Source: Bacteroidia bacterium (GTDB lineage: Bacteria > Bacteroidota > Bacteroidia > Bacteroidales > GCA-2748055). Taken from it: DNA of 7,862 nucleotides. How positions within the stretch are numbered: position 1 is the stretch's first letter; each line of letters starts with the position of its first letter. The notes beneath the pieces were generated by a model, which was not told the origin of the DNA, made no database searches, and was given only the letters and a program-made list of their open reading frames with translations. Location: the NCBI GenBank assembly GCA_004525825.1, contig SPBY01000120.1, positions 1 to 7,862 of the forward strand. Direction: 5' to 3'. This document shows positions 1 to 6,269 of the stretch, one piece after another. Both the position numbers and the translations under genes were made by a program.

Positions 1-1416
1 CAGATTGTATAATTGGTCTTCTCCAGACAAACCTGTCTCAATATCTTTGTTTGCCAGCCATCCGGGAGTGAGCCCTTCGAAAGGATGTATATATTTCCAT
101 TCGCCACCTCTTAGTGACATAGTAAAAGCTTCTTCCAACAGTATATCTCTTCCTTTGTTGGATTTCCCCAGCCATGCATCCAGATAGTCAAAGCTGTCTG
201 GTCCAACACCGGGTTTCAGATTTTGTCCAACCAAGCCAGCTAATGAGGCCAGAAGATCCACCTGGCTGAGCAGGGCATCACTCACACCGGGTTCCACAAC
301 ACCGGGCCAGTAAACTACCGTTGGCATGCGGGTACCGGCTTCATAGGCGCTGTATTTTCCGCCCCGGAAAGGGCCTGAGGGATTGTGATCGCCCAGCATT
401 TCAACGGCCATATCCTCATACCCATCGTCCAGAACAGGGCCATTGTCACTGGTCAATATCACCAGGGTGTTTTCGGAAAGACCCAATTCTTCCAGCAGGC
501 TGACCAGTTGTCCCACGCACCAGTCCATCTGTGCAATGGCATCTCCGCGGGGGCCCATGCTGCTTTTACCCACGAAAGCAGGGTTTGGCAGGTGAGGAAC
601 ATGGATATCATGAAAAGCATAATAAAGAAAGAATGGTTGTCCCTCACAGCCCTTTATGAAATCAATGGCTTTTTTGTTAAATACAATAGGGAAATCCTCA
701 TCGGTCCAGAGTGCATTTCTGCCTCCGCTCATATAGCCTATCCGGCTTACCCCGTTCACAATTGTATTGCTGTGCTGGAGATCTGCCTTCATTTTCAGGA
801 GTTCAGGATTTTCGGTTCCGGTTGGAAAACCATCCAGTTTGTCTGAATAGCTCACACGAATAGGGTCGGAAGGATCCAGTCCCACCACCCTTTGGTTTTC
901 GACAAACACACAGGGGACCCTGTCGCCTGTGGCGGGCAGAAGAAAGCTATAGTCAAATCCTATGTCCTTAGGTCCGGGGCGTATCTCACCGTTCCAGTCC
1001 ATCTCACCAGATCCCAAACCGAGGTGCCATTTCCCTACCACACCTGTTTTATAGCCGGATGTCCGGAGAACGTCGGGCAGGGTGGTCATAGCGGTATCAA
1101 TTATCAGTGGTGCATCGCCCGGAAGGATTGCCGCATTGTTCCTGAAGGCATAGCTCCCGGTAAGCAGGGAATATCGCGAAGGGGTAGAAGTGGCAGCTGA
1201 ACAGTGTGCATCGGTCAGCAGCAGACCTTTTTCTGCCAACCTGTCGATGTTGGGTGTTTGTACCCCGCTTGCCCCGTTTATCCCGATATCACCATATCCC
1301 AGGTCATCGACATATAACAACAGGATATTGGGTTTTTGGTCCTGCTGACCGGTTCCGCCGGGTTTGCAGGAAGCGAGGGCAGTCAGGCAAAGGGAGGAAA
1401 GAAAAAGCTTGTTCAT
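1..1416 (-). CDS. S1-family sulfatase D, lipoprotein, serine-type (3' end cut by window edge)
   Basis: A formylglycine-dependent sulfatase that hydrolyses sulfate esters, probably on a glycan. The frame is open from the ATG at 1416 to base 1, giving 472 codons. An in-frame TAG lies upstream with no other ATG between, so the start is well fixed. Residues 1-17 form a lipoprotein signal peptide ending in a good lipobox, L-A-S-C17. Metal-site Asp37/Asp38 follow. The active-site motif S77-T-P-S-R-Y-S-L-L-T-G has Ser77 as the formylglycine precursor. Lys129 and His131 sit in GKWHLG, His272 in HDIHVPH, and Asp324/Asn325 in SDNG. The stretch ILPGDAPLI after the active site sets it apart from the other three. 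The visible end, Q-L-Y-N-L, matches the block that normally lies a few dozen residues before a sulfatase C-terminus, so little is missing. It is last of the four sulfatases here, 35 bp after its neighbour, with an A-rich leader and no Shine-Dalgarno. The substrate is unknown. Confidence 0.93.
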   Translation of the reverse strand, partial: MNKLFLSSLCLTALASCKPGGTGQQDQKPNILLLYVDDLGYGDIGINGASGVQTPNIDRLAEKGLLLTDAHCSAATSTPSRYSLLTGSYAFRNNAAILPGDAPLIIDTAMTTLPDVLRTSGYKTGVVGKWHLGLGSGEMDWNGEIRPGPKDIGFDYSFLLPATGDRVPCVFVENQRVVGLDPSDPIRVSYSDKLDGFPTGTENPELLKMKADLQHSNTIVNGVSRIGYMSGGRNALWTDEDFPIVFNKKAIDFIKGCEGQPFFLYYAFHDIHVPHLPNPAFVGKSSMGPRGDAIAQMDWCVGQLVSLLEELGLSENTLVILTSDNGPVLDDGYEDMAVEMLGDHNPSGPFRGGKYSAYEAGTRMPTVVYWPGVVEPGVSDALLSQVDLLASLAGLVGQNLKPGVGPDSFDYLDAWLGKSNKGRDILLEEAFTMSLRGGEWKYIHPFEGLTPGWLANKDIETGLSGEDQLYNL

Positions 1417-1451
1417 TATTATTTGGTTTGATGCATATGATTGACTCTAAA
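1417..1451 (-). other. 35-bp spacer between sulfatases C and D
   Basis: A short A/T-rich gap that ends in an A-rich leader directly before the ATG of sulfatase D. No Shine-Dalgarno sequence, hairpin or promoter is visible. Read-through from sulfatase C is expected. Confidence 0.5.
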
Positions 1452-2936
1452 CTACAATTTCATTGGGACGGGCATTTTTCTTCGCCAGGCAAGGACCTTA
1501 CGTGCCAGGTTTTCTGCCAGTTCAGGGTTTTCTTCCACCAGGTTGTGTTTTTCCTGTGGATCGGCATTGATATCGAACAGGAGGGTGTTGGTTGAATCTG
1601 CATTTATCAGAAGCTTCCACTTTCCATCGCGTATTGCAAGGTTTGGGGAGATAAAATCCTTATTGCCGGGCAGGAGAGTACCTCCTGCATTGCTGGCATA
1701 TTCCCACATCATGACCGGGACATCGGAGACAGGATTCCCAAGCAGGGCTTTGCTTTTATCGGTTCCGTCAACTCCTTGCGGTACAGGCAGTCCGGCCATT
1801 GCACATATGGTGGGGAACAGGTCGATTCCTGCAAGGAGAGTCAGGCTGTCGGTTTTATCTTCCGGTATATGTCCCGGCCAGCTGGCAATAAATGGAACCC
1901 TTATTCCTCCTTCGTATAAACTCCATTTTCTTCCGAAGAATCCTCCGGTAAAACCCGGTGGGTATAGTTCTCCGGTGTATCCCTCCGGGTATCTGTCGGT
2001 TGTATAATAGTAGGACCAGTCCGTAGGGCCATTGTCGCTGGCCAGAATGATAATCGTGTTCTCCCTCACCCCAAGCTCAGAGAGACCGGACAGGAAACGT
2101 CCTATCTGGCGGTCCATTTCATCAAGCACGGCCAGGAATTTCTGTTCATAAGGATTTTCTGACAGGTATTCGCAATTGTCCAAATTAGCACTGTCAGGCT
2201 GGTGCGGGTCGTGCACATCGTTGGGAAAGAGATGCACATAAAAGGGTCTGTCAGGATTTCTACCTATAAAGGCAAGGGCACTGTCAACATATATTGAAGT
2301 GGACATGTGTTTTTCCGCCCAGATAATCTTACCCCTGCCAAGACGACTACTCTGTTCAGACAGGTTGTGGTTCCTGAACAGTACTCTGTCGCCTATCCCC
2401 TCGAAACTCACCAGTGACTTTTCAAACCCGTACTCAGAAGGATGGGGAACATCTCCTATATCGCGTCCTCCTCCCATATGCCATTTGCCGAATTGACCTG
2501 TGGCATAATCGGCTGCTTGAAACGCTTCAGCCATTGTCGGCACTTCCGGATCAAGAAAATCATTCATATTCCTATCTCGGTTCTGCTCAGTCCCGGCAAT
2601 AAAATTATGAATTCCGAACTTCATGGGATACTGGCCGGTAATCAGTGCCACCCGTGATGGAGAGGATACCGGAGAATTGACATAGAACTGAGTAAACCGG
2701 ATTCCCTGTTCTGCCAGCCTGTCAATGTTTGGGGTTTTGATAAGGGGATTCCCATAGCAGCCGGGATCGCCATAGCCCATGTCATCAATGTAAATGATGG
2801 CAATATTTGGTCGCACCGCGTCCTGTCCTTTTTGGGCGCAGGCAGCTTGTCCGGTCAGGATTCCCAGGCAAAACAGGTAATGGCCACCCCCGGACAGAGG
2901 ATTTTTTATCGTTTTCATCCGGCAATGAATTTTCAT
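1452..2936 (-). CDS. S1-family sulfatase C, serine-type, exported
   Basis: A formylglycine-dependent sulfatase of 494 residues if it starts at 2936. Asp51/Asp52 are the N-terminal metal ligands. The active site is S91-S-P-S-R-V-A-L-I-T-G, with Ser91 as formylglycine precursor. Lys151/His153 are in GKWHMG, His242 in HDPHQP, Asp301/Asn302 in SDNG, and an EGG-x-RVPF block follows. The C-terminus carries the usual LLFDINADPQEKHNL block. The start is uncertain. The frame is open to a possible ATG at 2972, which would overlap the upstream gene by 40 bp. The ATG at 2936 overlaps that gene's TGA as ATGA and is preferred. An ATG at 2918 (MKTIKN...) would also give a plausible signal peptide. The hydrophobic stretch around residues 20-32 ends in Q-A-A-C-A-Q, which could be cut by signal peptidase I or, less convincingly, be a lipobox. 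Its signal and loops differ from both neighbours, so its localization and substrate position may differ too. Confidence 0.94.
   Translation of the reverse strand: MKIHCRMKTIKNPLSGGGHYLFCLGILTGQAACAQKGQDAVRPNIAIIYIDDMGYGDPGCYGNPLIKTPNIDRLAEQGIRFTQFYVNSPVSSPSRVALITGQYPMKFGIHNFIAGTEQNRDRNMNDFLDPEVPTMAEAFQAADYATGQFGKWHMGGGRDIGDVPHPSEYGFEKSLVSFEGIGDRVLFRNHNLSEQSSRLGRGKIIWAEKHMSTSIYVDSALAFIGRNPDRPFYVHLFPNDVHDPHQPDSANLDNCEYLSENPYEQKFLAVLDEMDRQIGRFLSGLSELGVRENTIIILASDNGPTDWSYYYTTDRYPEGYTGELYPPGFTGGFFGRKWSLYEGGIRVPFIASWPGHIPEDKTDSLTLLAGIDLFPTICAMAGLPVPQGVDGTDKSKALLGNPVSDVPVMMWEYASNAGGTLLPGNKDFISPNLAIRDGKWKLLINADSTNTLLFDINADPQEKHNLVEENPELAENLARKVLAWRRKMPVPMKL
2933..2936 (-). other. ATGA stop/start overlap between sulfatases B and C
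   Basis: The TGA ending sulfatase B and the preferred ATG of sulfatase C share four bases (ATGA on the minus strand). Such overlaps usually indicate translational coupling, with the terminating ribosome restarting on the next gene. There is no Shine-Dalgarno sequence in front, which fits reinitiation. The call depends on choosing the ATG at 2936 over the alternative starts at 2972 and 2918. Confidence 0.6.
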
Positions 2937-4552
2937 TCCGGCACACCCACTCTGTCTGCCCAGGTTTCCCATAGTTTATTCATTTCTTTAATCTTTTCCG
3001 GATAAAGTGCCGAAAGATCGGCCGTTTCAGTCCTGTTTTTCTCCAGGTTGAACAGTTCCCATGGCTGGCTTTTCAATGCGGCCATCTTCCAGTCGCCAAT
3101 ACGGATAGCCTTTCCGCCTTCATGTTCCCAGTAAAGGGTATCATGGGTTGTAGATATTTCTTTGTTCAACAAGGGCATCAGGTTCGTCCCTTCCACCGGA
3201 GAAGTTTGCTGGCCGTGAATGCTCACAGGATACTCAGCCCCGGCCAGTTCAATGCAGGTGGGTAAAATGTCCATCACATGTGCCACTCCCCTGTTGACAG
3301 AGTTTTCCATTCCTTTCAGCCCGGCCGGCCAATGTACAATAAAGGGGGTACAGGCTCCGCCCTCATACGATTCCTTTTTCCAGAACCTGAAGGGGGTATT
3401 GATGGCACTGGCCCATGCATTCCCGATGTAACCCCAGGTGGTCTCCGGTCCGGGTACAAATGGATCGTAACCAATTGTTTCTCCATCCCTGGTTTCTCCA
3501 GGCCGGTCGAAGCCAGGGAGATAACCCCGTTCATAACTGGCCCCATTGTCTGAAAGAAAAAATATAAGGGTATTGTCGTACATGCCTTTTTCCCTTAGCT
3601 TCTCCAGGATTTTGCCTATACCCTGGTCCACACGGTCCACCATGGCAGCATGTGCAGCCATATGGTTGGCTTCCTTTTCCTTGTCTGGGCATTCATCCCA
3701 GCTTTTACCTGAAGAATTTGGCGGAAGGGGATAGAGGAGGCTGTCAATCAATCCCATCTCCACCATTCTCCGGTACCTGTCGCTCCTGAGTTTATCCCAC
3801 CCATCTTTATAGGTATCTCTGTACTTTTCAATATCCTCCGGCAGGGCATGGAGAGGCCAGTGTGGAGCAGTATGGGCCACATACAGGAAGAATGGATCGT
3901 CTTCCCGGCTAAAGGTTTCTATCATTTCAACAGATTTTTCTGTAATAAAATCTGTCATGTAAAAATCTTCAGGCACTTCTTTAATGGCTGTTTCATTGTG
4001 AACCAGGCTGAAAGGATCATAATAATCGACCACCCCCCAGATGACTCCCCAGTGCTCTTCAAATCCCCGGTTGCTGGGATATGATTCCAGGGGAGCGAAC
4101 ACCCCGGAGTCGGTCTGGTGTGCCAGCCATTTGAGTTGATCCTCTTTGACGGGAAGGGCTTTTGTACGGGAAAGGTGCCATTTCCCGGCCATTCCTGTGC
4201 GGTACCCCGCTTCCCGGAGCACTTCTGCAATTGTAGGTGCATCCATGGTAAGGTTCTGCCCGTTCCTTGCCAGTCCCACCTGGTGAGGATATTTCCCGGT
4301 TAGCAGGGAAGCCCTGGAGGGACAGCTGCGGGCGCAGTTGTACATCTGTGTGAACCGTATTCCGTTTTCGGCCAGGAGGTCGATATTTGGTGTCTTAATT
4401 TCTCCTCCGTAGCATCCCGGATCGGAATACCCCATATCGTCGGTCATTATTACAATGATGTTTGGTCTTGGAGAGTCCGGGGCTTCTGTTCCCGAACAAC
4501 CTCCCATCACTTCGGCAAGTGCCAGTGCAGGCAGTGCATGAAGATATTTCAT
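2933..4552 (-). CDS. S1-family (AtsA-like) sulfatase B, lipoprotein, serine-type
   Basis: A complete 539-residue sulfatase. The signal peptide ends in M-G-G-C19, a fair lipobox. Asp38/Asp39 bind metal. The active site is S76-C-P-S-R-A-S-L-L-T-G: Ser76 is the formylglycine precursor and the Cys lies in the variable second position. Lys124/His126 are in GKWHLS, His231 in TAPHWPLHA, Asp335/Asn336 in SDNG, and EGG at 397-399. The block around residues 244-269 (KYRD...DGW..LR..R..RM..MGLID) is typical of the large AtsA-like sulfatase group, probably SulfAtlas S1_4. That subfamily is my assignment from memory of the motif, not a search. The gene is clearly paralogous to the one upstream, with collinear N-termini and the formylglycine residue at the same position. 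It differs in an extra loop after GKWHL (about residues 129-160) and a longer insert before the EGG block. It starts 3 bp after the upstream stop, and its own stop overlaps the next start. Confidence 0.96.
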   Translation of the reverse strand: MKYLHALPALALAEVMGGCSGTEAPDSPRPNIIVIMTDDMGYSDPGCYGGEIKTPNIDLLAENGIRFTQMYNCARSCPSRASLLTGKYPHQVGLARNGQNLTMDAPTIAEVLREAGYRTGMAGKWHLSRTKALPVKEDQLKWLAHQTDSGVFAPLESYPSNRGFEEHWGVIWGVVDYYDPFSLVHNETAIKEVPEDFYMTDFITEKSVEMIETFSREDDPFFLYVAHTAPHWPLHALPEDIEKYRDTYKDGWDKLRSDRYRRMVEMGLIDSLLYPLPPNSSGKSWDECPDKEKEANHMAAHAAMVDRVDQGIGKILEKLREKGMYDNTLIFFLSDNGASYERGYLPGFDRPGETRDGETIGYDPFVPGPETTWGYIGNAWASAINTPFRFWKKESYEGGACTPFIVHWPAGLKGMENSVNRGVAHVMDILPTCIELAGAEYPVSIHGQQTSPVEGTNLMPLLNKEISTTHDTLYWEHEGGKAIRIGDWKMAALKSQPWELFNLEKNRTETADLSALYPEKIKEMNKLWETWADRVGVPE

Positions 4553-4555
4553 GAT

Positions 4556-6211
4556 TTATCTGTTTGTATTCTGTTCCGATTCTCTTTTTCTCTGGTAAAG
4601 TACCTGCACGGAATCCCACGGCAGCACCAGGTGGGTGGAAGCCCATTCATCGTACATGCGATCCATCTCATTTACCTTACCGGGCATTTCAGCAGAAAGG
4701 TCCCTGATTTCCGTTCTGTCGGTTTCCATATCGTACAATTCCCAGCGAACGGGGACATCTTTATCCCACTTCTGAACAAGCTTGAATTTCCCAAGACGGA
4801 CTCCCCTGTTGCCTTCATGTTCCCAGAAGACCGGTTCCGGATGGAGAACTTTGTCCTCTCCTTTCAAAAGTGGCACCAGGCTTTTGCCTGATAAGGCAGT
4901 AACTTTATTGCCAGCATATTCTGAGGGATACTCAGTGCCGGCCAGTTCGATGCAACTTGCCATGATGTCCGGAAGTATTCCGTGCTCATTTAACATTTTA
5001 CCACGCCGGTTCGCGGGGATACCCTTTGGCCAGTGTACAATCAAGGGTGTGCTGATTCCGCCCTCATGAATCCAGTGTTTATATTCACGAAATGGAGTAT
5101 TGGAGGCGTTTGCCCAGGCCTGGCCATAGGAAAGTACATATCCTTCTTCCGTTCCAAGCTGTTCAGCGGGTCCGCTTCCCAGTTCGGCAAACTCAGCGCA
5201 GGCCCCGTTGTCATTGAGGAAAAAAATGACTGTATTCTCCATCATGCCGTTCTCCTCCAGGTAGCCTGTCAGTCGCCCGATATTCCAGTCCATCCGGTCT
5301 ATCATAGCAGCATAGATGGCCATTCGAAGATCCATTTCCTCTTTTTTCTCCTTGGAAAGCGAATCCCAGTCCATTGAATACTGCGGACTGAGTTCCCATT
5401 CAGGATCTATCAATCCCATTTGCTTCATCCTTGCAAAACGGTTTTCTCTTAGTACTGTCCAGCCATCCATGTATTTACCCCTGTATTTTTTCACTACTTC
5501 AGGAGGAGCGTGAAGAGGCCAGTGCGGTGCTGTATAAGCCAGGTAAAGAAAGAAGGGATTTTCGGGTGACTTTTCTTTGGATTCTCCTATTAACTGAATG
5601 GCATAATCTGTAAATGCATCGGTTGTATAATAATTATCATCCTTAATGATTACCGGATCATTCATGAATGTGATCCCCCTGGGAGATTCGGGTTTAAAAA
5701 AATTGGATGCTCCCGGTATCAGTCCGTAGAACTTTTCAAATCCTCTGTTCAGTGGCCATTCAGTGCTGTCTGCAATTCCCAGGTGCCATTTGCCAGTCAT
5801 AAGGGTTGAGTACCCTGCTTCTTTTAGTACCTCAGCAATTGTGACACAGCTTCGGTTGAGTGCTCCGCGGTACCCCGGTACGCCAAGGTCGTGCTGAGAA
5901 TTGTTTTCCGGGGTACTTGTCATGTGACCTATACCTGTCTGGTGCGGGTAGCACCCGGTAAGAAGCGATGCCCTTGAAGGGCAGCTGCGAGCGTTGTTAT
6001 AGAACTGTGTAAAGCGTATCCCGTTTGCTGCAAGTCTGTCAAGGTTTGGCGTCAGAATTTCACCACCAAAGCATCCCAGGTCCGAATAACCCATATCGTC
6101 TGACATGATGAGAATGATGTTGGGACGGCCGGCTTCAGCCTCAGGTGCCCTGTTGCATCCTGTTGCCAGACCCAGGGCTGCAAGGACTGGATATGCATAA
6201 TAGCTTCTCAT
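4556..6211 (-). CDS. S1-family (AtsA-like) sulfatase A, lipoprotein, serine-type
   Basis: A complete 551-residue sulfatase and the first of the four after the GH2 gene. The signal peptide runs to L-A-T-G-C19, a good lipobox. Asp38/Asp39 are metal ligands. The active site is S76-C-P-S-R-A-S-L-L-T-G, with Ser76 as formylglycine precursor. Lys141/His143 are in GKWHLG, His230 in TAPHWPLHA and Asp334/Asn335 in NDNG, where Asn replaces the more common Ser without touching the metal ligands. Lys378 and the HEGG block at 382-385 complete the active site. The KYRGKYMDGW...MGLID block matches the AtsA-like group (probably SulfAtlas S1_4, from motif memory). Compared with its paralogue downstream it has a longer loop after the active-site helix (about residues 94-120) and lacks that protein's loop after GKWHL, so the two probably recognise different sulfated positions. 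The leader is A/T-rich without a Shine-Dalgarno sequence. The exact substrate is unknown. Confidence 0.96.
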   Translation of the reverse strand: MRSYYAYPVLAALGLATGCNRAPEAEAGRPNIILIMSDDMGYSDLGCFGGEILTPNLDRLAANGIRFTQFYNNARSCPSRASLLTGCYPHQTGIGHMTSTPENNSQHDLGVPGYRGALNRSCVTIAEVLKEAGYSTLMTGKWHLGIADSTEWPLNRGFEKFYGLIPGASNFFKPESPRGITFMNDPVIIKDDNYYTTDAFTDYAIQLIGESKEKSPENPFFLYLAYTAPHWPLHAPPEVVKKYRGKYMDGWTVLRENRFARMKQMGLIDPEWELSPQYSMDWDSLSKEKKEEMDLRMAIYAAMIDRMDWNIGRLTGYLEENGMMENTVIFFLNDNGACAEFAELGSGPAEQLGTEEGYVLSYGQAWANASNTPFREYKHWIHEGGISTPLIVHWPKGIPANRRGKMLNEHGILPDIMASCIELAGTEYPSEYAGNKVTALSGKSLVPLLKGEDKVLHPEPVFWEHEGNRGVRLGKFKLVQKWDKDVPVRWELYDMETDRTEIRDLSAEMPGKVNEMDRMYDEWASTHLVLPWDSVQVLYQRKRESEQNTNR

Positions 6212-6269
6212 TCTATTTCAGATATTCATAAATAGTTCAAATAACAAATCCCTGCTCTGATCATCCGTT
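6212..6269 (-). other. 58-bp A/T-rich spacer between the GH2 gene and sulfatase A
   Basis: This is the largest non-coding stretch in the window and is clearly richer in A and T than the genes around it. I see no stem-loop with a T-run that would act as a terminator. It has TTTG-containing stretches, but not at the spacing of a Bacteroidota -33/-7 promoter (TTTG then TAnnTTTG). It most likely serves as the leader of sulfatase A inside the operon. Confidence 0.5.

Noticed and set aside
385..846. A 153-codon open frame on the plus strand
   Set aside because: It is the mirror of sulfatase D, whose frame is open without a break from 1416 to base 1 and contains all catalytic motifs.
1441..2007. 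A 188-codon open frame on the plus strand
   Set aside because: It is antisense to the C-terminal half of sulfatase C, and the conserved sulfatase residues are on the minus strand. No leader or domain supports it.
5980..5990. Cysteine in S-C-P-S-R as the formylglycine precursor of sulfatases A and B
   Set aside because: The modified residue is always two positions before the proline, which here is Ser76. The cysteine is in the variable position immediately before the proline.
4556..6211. Surface-export signal (acidic residues directly after the lipid-bearing cysteine) on the lipoprotein sulfatases
   Set aside because: The residues after the cysteines (NRAPEAE in A, SGTEAPD in B, KPGG in D) do not form the clustered acidic signal known from Bacteroidota surface lipoproteins. 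Facing the periplasm is at least as likely.
6212..6269. Possible internal promoter for the sulfatases
   Set aside because: TTTG-like stretches are present, but two of them are only a few bases apart. No TTTG plus TAnnTTTG pair at Bacteroidota promoter spacing can be found.
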